From: Schoenoplectus triqueter
Lineage: Eukaryota; Streptophyta; Magnoliopsida; Poales; Cyperaceae
DNA length: 39,250 nt
Assembly: GCA_964058805.1 (NCBI GenBank)
Contig: CAXKVV010001461.1
Location: forward strand, 1 to 39,250
Reading direction: 5' to 3'
How positions within the stretch are numbered: position 1 is the stretch's first letter; every line of letters starts with the position of its first letter. The notes under the pieces are model-generated. The model saw only the letters and a program-made list of their open reading frames with translations, was not told the DNA's origin and made no database searches. The translations under genes were made by a program, and so were the position numbers. Of the stretch, positions 1-10,114 are shown in pieces.

Positions 1-101
1 GTCTGACATGCGGACTTATTTAAACTCAATCTAAGCATAAGTTCTAAGTTAAATACTATAAACAACAGGAGAAATTTTGCATTGTTGCATCAAAACCATA
101 C

Positions 102-3100
102 CTTTTCTTATTCTTTTTTTCTTGCATTGGCAAAAATAGTATGCTGCAAGAAATAACAGCAGCGACAGAACACCTACTGTAGGAATGACTATTATTACTA
201 TTTTTTTTTTTGCTTCTTTGCTTGGATAAAGACCAAGATTTCCTGAATAGCTGTGAAATGTATGAGTAGATATGTTAATAATATTCTGTGTAGCTCTTCC
301 TTTGTATCCTTTTGCAAAGACAAAATGTGAAAAAAAAATGTTCCTGCAAATGAAGAAGTAAAAAGAAAGAAGTACATACTTGAAAGCATTTTTCATAAGA
401 AGTCCATTAGGTATTACTCCAGACAACTTGTTGTTCTGTACATACCTACAAGTGACGTGCATTTTGTGATTTGTGTATTTACCATTATTACTGCAACTCA
501 CTATAAATTAAGTAATTGAATATATATAATAAATTGAAGAAAGTCAAGCCGTGAACATATCCAATAATTTGTTTGCTACTTAATATTCAACTGTAATTGA
601 AGATGTACGAGTTCAAGTTGCTAAATTCGGAAGATAACTTACAAGTCCTTCAGATTTGGGAGGTTGGCCAAGGATACAGGCAGTGAACCAGTAAGCTCGT
701 TATTTTCAAGGTGACTGTAACAGAGAGCAAGGACACGTATGATAATATGAATCTAAGTAAACTACCTCATGGCCTTATCAGCAAACAAAATATAAAAGAC
801 TGCTCTTACATAATTTGTAAATTTGGGCAGCCACCAAAGTCAGGTATTGGACCAATAAATGAGTTGTCATTGAGGTATCTGCAATACAAGTTTAAATCAT
901 GTGATCTGAAAATATACATATAAATGGATTTGGATAATGAAGTTCGGAAGCCAGTTAAGCTTGTCAGTTGGACAAGATTAACTTCAATTTTTCGGAAAAT
1001 ATAGAAAAAGAAAGAAGGATGTTATGTTAATTCTTTCTAGAGAAAAGTAAAAGAAGAAGGTGAGAAAATGATTCAATCTTACAACTCGACCAAGCCTGTC
1101 AAGCTTGTGAGCTGGACAGGGATAGTCCCAGTTAAATTCTTCCCTGACAGATCTCTGTTGCAAATCAGAAAAATGATATCAAGAAAGGGGATTAATTTGG
1201 GATTTAGTAAAAACAAAAGAATAACATATTTGTCATGTCACATTGTTTTGGCTAATTAAAGCTCTAAATTCTGCAAGGAGCTTCTAATTAAGCAAACGAA
1301 AAAATTATAAAAATATATAATTAATGAATTTAGGACATTAGAGATAGCATACAATATCAAAATGATAGTTCATACATTGAAATTATCTGCGGTTGGCTAT
1401 CTGAATTGCATTTAACCCAAGTCCACGAAGCGGGTGAACATGGGTCACCACCTTCTTGGGCCCACATAGCTTGCGGATATATTGCTACAAGGCTAGTCAT
1501 TGCAGTTGCTGAAACTCAAATGAGAACATATTAAGAAAAAATGAGAATTGTTGTGATGCTTTTTAAGTGTTTTTTAGCTCAATAAAAGGGCAATGAATAT
1601 TGTTATCTTGTAACTTTCTAGGCTCACCATCAAGCGATCCAAAATTGATCAGCACGTATTTGAAAACCTCAAAAGCATTCAGAATAGGCCCCCGCGTCGA
1701 ATCATTGGTTTTTCTAAACAACAGAGAAGCGATATAAGGTAAGGATACATTAATGAACCCTGGCTCATAAAGCCGATAATTCCCGTTGGCATTTTCTTGC
1801 ACATTTAAGATTGCTTCATTGATGGGCGGGCCCCAAGGCAGTTCAACTTTGAACTGTCTGGTTTCATTGGCACTCAGCTCTTCAATTTCTGCCATATATG
1901 TAAATGCCCAAGCATTTCCTGGAAAGAGGCGTAGGTTCATGCGGTATGATAAGGTCCCGTTATTTCCGACAACGGCAGTTTGCATGACTTTCACCGGCGG
2001 CCTTTCATCAAGATCAGCAAATATTGGTTTTGTGGTTGAAACCTTTTCAGTACCAGGTGCTACGTCAACCAAGTAATCTGCTCTTTTGATGGCATCAGAC
2101 TCCCAAATCCTGTCAAATGGGTCGTCTGGATACCTTGGAAGCAAAAAAAAATAAGAAAAAGAAAATTATATCAAAGAAACATGATGGATACTGCACAGTA
2201 TTGCTGAAATTAAAAATTTGCCTATTTGAGATCTTTGTAATTATTCAATGGATTATGAACATATATACCTTATTGAAGCATTACTTAACGCCCCAAAGTT
2301 GACTCTAGCAGCCAGGAACATGAAGTATTGAGTCTCGTAATAACTGGTGTACATAGATCCATTAAACTGTCTGAGCTCAATTGTAGATATAAAGCGCACA
2401 CCTGATGAAGCATTCAACAAGCAAACACTGAGAGATGAAGACGGAGCCAGCACCAACATCTCACTCACCACAGCTGTTCGAGCATCATTGATTATGATGA
2501 GGTCCCAAAGCGTCGCGCCCAGAGAAATGATAAATTTGGGGTACACATTGGTGTTGTCAAAGTTTCCATAAAGGAAGGTTGCTCTGACCAGGTACCGGAG
2601 GCCTGTAGTTACATTCAGTGTATAGCAGTACTTTCTGTCATCTGCTGGGAAGAAGCGAACGGTCTTGTATTGTGTTTTGTTGCTGTTGACGGATGAAGTA
2701 TTGGCACTTTGCCCAAACAAGTAGCTGCTGTCTGGGGTCCACTGAAGACCGATATCATCTGTGTGCGCATTGCTTCCACCACAATCAATATTGACAAAAC
2801 CTTGAGTCGTAATTTCGTAACTAAGAGTCAAATTACCAGAACAGTGAATAGGAGAGCAGAGTTCCAAGTTTTTTTTCCCTTTTTTGTTTATTATCATTTT
2901 GCGTGTATCAGAGAGTAACTTTTTTTGAAAAAAAAGATGTTTCTGAAGAAAATATATTTTTTTCTATTTTTGTTGCAAGATACATTTCAATCTAATTACA
3001 ACCTTTGGTTGCTGAGGACAGAGAAAAAAGTTTCATTGAACCGAGTCAAATAGCCTTTTGATGAACATGTTATAGAACAACATGCAGATCCAATACATAA

Positions 3101-3189
3101 GAAATGTATAAAAGATCACCTGGCATTTGAGCTTTTGTCACCGGCAAGAGAGAGAGTAGAAGAATAATCAGAAGGTCTGAAGTCTCCAT
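102..3189 (-). CDS. Malectin-like LRR receptor kinase, 5' part (kinase domain off the left edge)
   Basis: Plant plasma-membrane receptor-like kinase with a malectin-like ectodomain, resembling from memory the LRR-I type proteins encoded by At1g67720 and At2g37050. Minus-strand exons with GT-AG borders and matching phases: 3189-3120, 2800-2269, 2133-1628, 1508-1376, 1154-1083, 878-810, 714-643, 445-380, 250-102. Together they give about 556 codons without a stop. Exon 1 encodes Met, a Leu-rich signal peptide and AQMP; exon 2 opens with GFVNIDCGG, the usual start of the malectin-like domain. Exons 2-3 carry YPDDPFDRIW and ENANGNYRLYEP. Exon 4 carries WAQEGGDPCSPASW. Four short exons of 66-72 nt, all in the same phase, each hold about one LRR (such as NNELTGSLPVSLANLPNLK). 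The last visible exon has a hydrophobic membrane span followed by CQCKKKRIRK. Positions 1-101 are intron; the kinase lies outside. The ligand is unknown. Family confidence is high; orthology is not established. Confidence 0.9.
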
Positions 3190-4525
3190 TGCTCTCTTTA
3201 ATTCTCTCTCTCAAACTTGGCAACAGCTGCCGAGTGATTCCCTCTCTCCTTTTATTTCTCTAAATCTATCCATCTTTCACATATACGCATGTGCATGGTG
3301 GCTAATTAAGTTGCAATTATTAACGATAATTTAGTACGCGTGCTAGCTGTAGAATGATAATCATACAGCCATAAAAATATTATTGATCAAAATAAATAAA
3401 TAAATACTACTGTCATTCCTGTTTTATTTCTTTAATTTCTTATATATTAATTTGAAGACCTCCCTTGTTATTGTAAACTTGGACTTGGGAAAAGAGAATG
3501 GTATTGAGATTTGTGCTCCGTTGATGTTTGCTTAACTGCAGTGTGGATTCCTCCTTCATGAACTTAATTTTTTTTCTCAATAAATTAATATTCTTTTTTA
3601 ATTCGGACTATATATAAATGTAGCATCGCAGAAAAATAGAAGAAAAACTCCGATCCCTTTCTACTTTTTTTCATATTCTATTCAGAAATAAAAAGAGTAA
3701 TAAATTGTGGGTACAAGGCTACTAGCTAGACGAGAGTTGACTTGAAGGTGTGGTACAGAATTATAAAGAAAAGGGCTTTGCAAGACTGGATCAGGATGAA
3801 TTAATTAAAGAGTCAACGAGAAATTCGAAAAGCCAACAAATTTCTAATGGCGTCGAACTAAGCTCTCACATGAGCCTATTAATATTATGGAGAAGACATA
3901 ATAGAAGGCGAACATCGATCTCAGTGAGTATCTGGTAGTGATCAGTATACTGGTAAATGGTAATGATAATAAAAGCAGCGGTCCGGCTGTGTGTGTGCAA
4001 CTGTGCATGATGCCATGACCCATGAGTGATCGATGGGGAAATGATGAATTTGGGCCTTGGGGTTTGTATTATAATTCATACTATAGGAATAAATTTGGGC
4101 TGACAAAGAAATGCCCAAATTTTACGGGCCTTCCGCCACACAGACACAGGAATTAATACAAGTTCCTATTTAGTTGGCATATGATATGAATATGATATAT
4201 TGATTGGCTCTCAAGTCAAGTCAGCTTAGAATTATGTGTTTTTTGTTTCTTTTTTTGAGTACATGTTCGCATCATGAGACGCTCGTAATGAGGGATCAAG
4301 ACTTCTCTAGAGCTGTCTATCCTATATATGCTGATACCTATTCAAATTCACATCGACCGTCAAATTTGAACAGAAAGTCACAACAATAATTTTTAGATTT
4401 ACAAGACAAACAACGCCTTGAACAATTACATCATGCATGCGTACCGGACGGTCCAATTCGGCACAGACCAATTCGTGCTCACAACTCAGATTGGTCCGAA
4501 TCGGAGTCAAACATGTGTCTAATCG
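3190..4525. other. Intergenic DNA upstream of the receptor kinase gene
   Basis: No coding exon or transposon end is recognised here. The first 100 bases (3190-3290) should hold the leader and core promoter of the minus-strand receptor gene. On that strand the leader is rich in GA repeats (plus-strand CTCTCTCT-type runs near 3193-3215), and an AATAAAAGG stretch near 3250 could act as a weak TATA-like element. The rest is AT-rich, with only short accidental ORFs. Confidence 0.4.
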
Positions 4526-4692
4526 GCACTATGAGAGAAAACATCTTTGATAACGGTTGTTGACTAAGTTTAACAAAGATTATTAAACCGTTAGTAAAGA
4601 GGAGTGTCAGAAAAAATATTAAAAACCATTGTCAAATATGTAGTGACAACAAAAAAAGAATTAGAGTTTGACAACGGTTCTTTATAGAGACC
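4526..4692. mobile_element. Fragment of an older, different CACTA-like element (left end)
   Basis: The sequence begins CACTATGAGAGAAAACATC and runs into repeated GACAACGG / GATAACGG / AAACCGTT motifs. This is the layout of a CACTA terminus followed by subterminal repeats. The motif differs from the AACCGGTT motif of the large neighbouring element, so it is probably another family. The 8.9-kb element starts at 4696, and AACAACG near 13633 on its far side could be the displaced continuation. No matching right terminus was found, so this is a fragment at best. Confidence 0.35.
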
Positions 4693-4716
4693 ATTCACTA
4701 CCAGAGAAAAAAGAAT

Positions 4717-5268
4717 TAAAACCGGTTTTATGAACAATTTAGCACCGGTTATAAACCGGTTATAAAAGTAAGCGGTGCTAAATGTTTATAACCGGTGTTA
4801 AAATAAAATATTTAAAACCGGTTTAACAAAACCGGTGCTAAATTATTTTGAACAATTAAAACCGGTTATTCAATAACCGGTTCTATTTTACTTCACAATT
4901 AAAACCGGTTACAAGATAACCGGTTCTAATTTACTCCTTCCATTAAAACCGGTTATTAAATAACCGGTTCTATTTTACTTCATTTAAAACCGGTTATCCT
5001 GTAACCGGTGCTAATTGATTTCATTTAAAACCGGTTATGGGATAACCGGTTCTAATTTACTCCTTCCATTAAAACCGGTTATTGAATAACCGGTTCTATT
5101 GTACTTCATTTAAAACCGGTTATCCTGTAACCGGTGCTAATTGATTTCATTTAAAACCGGTTATCCCATAACCGGTTCTAATTTACTTCTTCCATTAAAA
5201 CCGGTTATTCAATAACCGGTTCTAAATACCACATTAAAACCGGTTTCTTTGAATAACCGGCTCTAAAC
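4717..5268. repeat. Left subterminal array of AACCGGTT hairpins
   Basis: About 26 copies of AACCGGTT or one-base variants, mostly in pairs separated by 7 bases (for example GGTT-ATTGAAT-AACC), so each pair is a larger palindrome able to form a hairpin. From 4941 the pairs are organised in a 126-bp higher-order unit starting at 4941, 5067 and 5193 (the third incomplete), each full unit holding three hairpins. In En/Spm the subterminal repeats bind the TnpA protein; a similar docking role here is an inference. Every core contains CCGG, a CG and CHG methylation context. Confidence 0.88.
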
Positions 5269-5451
5269 ATATATATTTTTTTTAATAAAATTTTTATTTT
5301 CTGTGACTGGTCCATATACCAGCCATATATATAAACAAACACATACAAATATAACACAAAAATATAACACAATATAACTCACTAAATAACTGATCAATAT
5401 CATATAAGTAACTAAACATTACAAATAACAGAAAAAAATATAAAAAAATTA

Positions 5452-8400
5452 TCAAATATTAGATGCAATATAATTTACAACCATCTCCTTAATTTCTTCG
5501 ATATCTTCCAGTGGATAAGATTGAGGAGCTGGTTTGATAGCCTATTAAAAAATTAAAATTTCATTGGTTTGATTAAGCAAACAAATATGTAAGAGAATTA
5601 AAGATTAATATGAAGTTTATTTTTTATACCTGTGGTAAATTTTTGTTGCTAGAATATGTAGTTATTATATTATGCATCGATTTCATAACATAATAGCCGC
5701 ACTCTTTACCGCTTGGTTGGTTTGGACTCTACAATTTTACAAGGAAAAAAATGAAATAATATCGTTTTCCAAGTGAACTTGAAAAAAATTAAATCATTTA
5801 AATTTTGGAATTACAAACCTGAATCGTTTTTCAAGTGAACTTGATTTTTTTTTCTTGAGCGAATTTTTTTTCAATCCAATAATAGCGTAAGGCCCTTATA
5901 AAACAATGATATGAGTTATCAATTACAGTACATAATAAATTATCGAAGATAATAGAAAAAACTTACGTATTTAATACTGGTTGGATAATATATGTTTCAT
6001 CTTTACGATTCAATGAGTCCACGACATAAACAACAGAGGGTTTGAGCCGCACAATCAAAAGAATCCAATGCCCCCTACAATTTATATGTATTAATATGGA
6101 GAGATTAAGCAATTAAGCAATAGATAAATAAGCAAATGAATTAAGTTTTGAAGTTCTAACCTTTCAATGTACGGAAGAAACATGTAGGAGTTTGGATTCT
6201 CGCATTTAACAAAGCATTGCCCCAAATAATTGACTGTGCGCTCAATATCACTTTGAATTTGTGTTTCCGTGCAAAAATATGGATCGATAAATTTACAATT
6301 GTCAATTAAGAAACTCTTGCACGTATCGTGGGAAACCCTACAATATATACAATAATTAGTCTTAAAATAATTATTACAATGCTAAAAGAAATATTATGAT
6401 TCTATTCTTACATGCAGAAAATCTGTAGAATCGAGATATTGAGCCATTCATCCTTAAAAAGCTCAATGATATCCGTCACATATACATAAGCATCACCATC
6501 GTAGAAGAATAGCTCCGAGAATGCGATAGGAAAATAAGTCGTACTAACGGACTGCATCATGATCACCTTATATAGAAATAATGAACGTCTAGAAAGACGT
6601 TGTAAGGTGTCATCATCAAGAAGCGCCTCTCTACGAGATTTTAAAATTGGTTCTGGCTCGAATATTTTTTTCTTGTTGGACATAGATTTCTTTGGTGTAT
6701 TATCCTGCATTTAAACATATTAGTGAACAAATAATTTATGAATTTTAAAATTATAGAGATAAATAAAAAAATACCTCACAAAGCTCGATAAGGTGTATAG
6801 GCCATTTGATAAAGAATCCAACAAGCTCACCGAGCCACTCCGGTCCATTTGGCGGCGGAAACGGAACACAAATGTGCTGAAATCCATCTTTAACCTCATC
6901 GGGAGTAACACGGACCTCATCGAGTAAGACTGGAGAGCCGTGCATATACTCGGCGAGTCCAGTCGGAATAATCCTCCCGATTGCCGCCTCATATCGTTTA
7001 TTATCTATCTCAACAAGGAATTTGCAGGGTGTAGATTCCTGAAATAAAAAAATAATTAATCGTTATAAACATGAATTATACTTCAGTAATCATTCAAAAC
7101 TTAGATTAATTGAGAATAAATATATAAATAAATTGACCTTGATATTCCGAAGCGGATGTATGGTATTGGAGCTACCTTGAGTCGGGAGGATAACTTCATC
7201 CGTGGAAGGTGGTATACATACCGAATCAGCCGGTATTTGTCTCACCATTCTCTGAAATAAATCATTAAACTGCGCTGTCATCTCCGCCCTTTGTTGTCCC
7301 AATAACTCATTGAACTCAGCTTTGCTGATGCATTCAGCGTGAGAAGCATTCCCTTTCGACCCCTTTCCGTACACAGTTTTCACACCGGCGCCACCAAATC
7401 CTCTCAATCTCCCCGGATGCTCAGCCGTCCCAATAGAACTGGTCAAGACGTCATTATAGCGGTCCGGCTGAAATGATCCTTCTTGAATTATCGATTCCTG
7501 TCATTATAGCGTATATAACATTTCATTCAAGTATTTCAATCGATATGATATCTAACATTTCATAACAAGTAACATGTACATATTTTGAATGATTTTTTAT
7601 ACATACTGCTCGTTGAAGTACTTCTTTAGTCGCCGGATTCACAATTTCATAATTTCCCTCGGCTGTCGGCTTTGACCTAGCCATGCACCATCTAAAAGTT
7701 CTAAGGTCGGCTTTTGAAGTGATGCCCGAGGAGGATGAGGACGATGAAACAACGTCGCTCTCCTTCCATTTTTTCTCGGCGGTGTTATAACCCCCCGAAC
7801 CTAGTCTGTGAGGATGTAAATTCTTTTCAGCATTTATTCGTGCTTGCGCACTTATCGCCTGTCAATACAAATTGAAAAATATTATTACATTAGAAAATTT
7901 TTTTTGTTATTACTAATCGCACTTATCGCATGTCAATACTAATGGACAAATATTACATTAGAAAGATTTTTTGGTTACCTTAAACTCATCGCTGGTTTTT
8001 TGATTCACAAACTCTTCCCACTGCTCCAATGTGATATTGAAGTCATCACACGGAGTCTTCAGTTTTTTCGGATCTGCATTGGTGATGTATTCTCTCACCA
8101 ATCTAGTTTTCCAAGCTTTCCAACGCGCACCCATACACACTAGGACTTTTCTTTTATTTGTATCGTCCTTTATGTTCCACCATTCCTGAAATAAACAAAT
8201 AAATTAGTGCATAAATATAATAATAACTAATGTATGATTTAGGGTTTAGGGTTTAGGGTGTATGATTTAGGAGATACCTTAATTTCATTCCAAAGCTCAT
8301 TTTTAAGCTCTACATTGACATGCTTCCAACTTTGAATTGTGCATGGCACCCGATCTCTTACCAAGATAGCATAATAATTCACAAATTTTGATGCATTATC

Positions 8401-8511
8401 ACCAATCGGTACGCCGTCACTTCTAAATTCAATATGTCTCTCATCAACTCTTTTACTCCCGCGAAAACCCGACAAAGATGTTCTTGATCTTTTTCCCGTT
8501 CCTTCTTCCAT
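5452..8511 (-). pseudogene. CACTA second gene: Transposase_24-like region plus C48/Ulp1-like protease domain, one in-frame stop
   Basis: Eleven exons with GT-AG borders and continuous phase: 8511-8278, 8185-7979, 7858-7607, 7497-7138, 7038-6775, 6704-6412, 6337-6161, 6074-5967, 5894-5819, 5728-5630, 5541-5452 (2160 nt, 720 codons). Exons 1-3 resemble the plant Transposase_24 type (FVNYYAILVRDRVP, W.AWKTRLVREYI, HRLGSGGYNTAEKKW). Exons 7-10 resemble a Ulp1/C48 cysteine protease: His598 in RGHWILLIV, Asp615 in VVYVVDSL, Gln661 and Cys667 in QPSGKECGYYVMKSM. These match the His-Asp-Gln-Cys order of the family. Codon 653 (TGA, 5833-5831) interrupts the domain before the catalytic Cys, although splice phase is preserved on both sides; a TGG-to-TGA change is the likely origin. 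I see no alternative exon that avoids it. The substrate is unknown. Start chosen at the ATG at 8511 (MEEGTGKRS). The gene follows the transposase in the same orientation. Confidence 0.8.
8236..8262. repeat. Short plant telomere-type repeat inside intron 1 of the protease-domain gene
   Basis: Three TTTAGGG-type units in tandem lie in the intron between exons 1 and 2 of the CACTA second gene; another related unit follows close by. Read on the gene strand they give CCCTAAA, the telo-box core. They are probably an interstitial telomeric repeat or telo-box, and their function is not shown. Confidence 0.6.
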
Positions 8512-9125
8512 TATTGTCAAAGTACTATATAAAATTATAAAAAATTTAATTAGTATATTTATAATAAATTTTTAGATATATTATGATATCCAATTAGGGT
8601 TTTGAAATTTTGAACTATGGTTGATAAGAGTAAACAAATAACAATTACAAATAAATTTAATTTATATTTTATTTACCGATAACAGTAATTAATTTTTACA
8701 CATACATTTTATTTTATATTTTTATTCTACATAGAGATAAAAACCTAATTGTAAAATTTAAGCTATAATTATGAAGTATTGACTATACAAATGGCTTAAT
8801 TACTATTAACTGACCATTAATCTACTGATTTCGCAATATAAGGTTTACAACAAACAAATTATGAAATAAAAGAATATTTGTTACCTTACACACAAGAGGC
8901 AGTGGAGAGGAAATAGGAGAAAATAGGAGAGGGAATAGGAGGAAATAGGAGAGGAAAAGGGTTTATGAAATAAAAGAGATTCTCTGGCTAGGGTTTAATG
9001 GAGGAAATAGGAGAGCAAAAATGAGGTTTAGGGTTTAATGGAGGAGAGGAAATATGAGGTTTCGGGTTCTCTGGCTGGGAAGAATGAGAAGAAAGGAAGA
9101 ATGAGAAGAAAGGGTTTAATTTGTT
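8512..9125 (-). promoter_or_regulatory. Likely promoter/leader of the protease-domain gene
   Basis: No coding sequence is visible. On the minus strand the part at 8890-9115 is strongly pyrimidine-rich (plus-strand GGAAATAGGAGAG-type repeats), which is typical of plant 5' leaders. A good splice donor (AAG followed by GTAACA on the minus strand) lies near 8885, so a leader intron reaching to just before the ATG at 8511 is possible; the acceptor is not clear. The internal AACCGGTT block lies directly upstream. Confidence 0.35.
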
Positions 9126-9142
9126 TTCGAATGAACAATTAG

Positions 9143-9375
9143 AACCGGTTATTTGAATAACCGGTTCTAATTGAATTCCAATTAGAACCGGTTATTTACA
9201 AAACCGGTGCTAAAACACACCATTAGAACCGGTTTTGTGCAAAACCGGTTCTAAATGGAATTCAATTAGAATAACCGGTTCTAAATTGAATTCCAATTAG
9301 AACCGGTTATTAGAATAACCGGTTCTAATTGAATTTCAATTAGAACCGGTTATTTGCAAAACCGGTTCTAAATGG
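9143..9375. repeat. Internal AACCGGTT hairpin array
   Basis: Pairs of AACCGGTT / AACCGGTG cores with short spacers recur here, separated by AATTGAATTCCAATTAG-type linkers. The core is the same as in the two subterminal arrays, but the linkers differ. The block lies between the two genes, upstream of the minus-strand protease-domain gene. It could be an internal promoter-side binding array or the former end of a second element joined to this one. Confidence 0.85.
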
Positions 9376-9409
9376 CGGTTCCACTAAATCGGTTTCGGTT
9401 TATATATTT

Positions 9410-9850
9410 TATATATATTTAGTTAAATATATTATATATATATTTAAAATATAAATTATACAAAGTAAATAGTTATATACATATTTAAAATATAAATTAT
9501 ACAAAGTAAATAGTTATATATATATTTAAAATATAATTAGTTAAATATATATATTTAAAATATAAATTATACAAAGTAAATAGTTATATACATATTTAAA
9601 ATATAAATTATACAAAGTAAATAGTTATATATATATTTAAAATATAATTAGTTAAATATATATATTTAAAATATAAATTATACAAAGTAAATAGTTATAT
9701 ACATATTTAAAATATAAATTATACAAAGTAAATAGTTATATATATATTTAAAATATAAATTATATAAAATAAATAGTTATATATATATTTAAAATATAAA
9801 TTATACAACATAAATAGTTATATAAATTATACAAAATAAATAGTTATACA
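9410..9850. repeat. AT-rich tandem repeat with 111-bp higher-order unit
   Basis: A roughly 40-bp unit (TTTAAAATATAAATTATAC, then AAAGTAAATAGTTATA) is repeated many times. The variants alternate so that a full pattern of two 40-bp units and one about 31-bp unit returns every 111 bases; the AGTTATATAC phase points fall at 9471, 9582 and 9693. Later copies are more diverged. The array lies downstream of the transposase inside the CACTA element and has no coding potential. Confidence 0.85.
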
Positions 9851-10114
9851 TCCATTATAATTTAGCATTCATATATAATAAATAATACAACACAATTAAG
9901 AATTAGAGCCGATTACATTCATATATAATAAATAGTACAACATAATTAATAATAAAATACTCAATAAAACTATAAATAAATTATACATAAACAACATAGT
10001 AAGATTCATCGCGCGTCATTTTCTCATTTTTCATCTGCATTATTTAAAAAAATAATTCAGTAATATAATCATATAAAATGATAAATGATGAATTTACAAG
10101 TGAAATATATTAAC

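Noticed and set aside
4526..4645. A 120-bp mini-CACTA bounded by CACTA at 4526 and TAGTG near 4641-4645
   Set aside because: The ends do not match beyond the five bases and the flanking triplets differ, so no target duplication supports a separate element.
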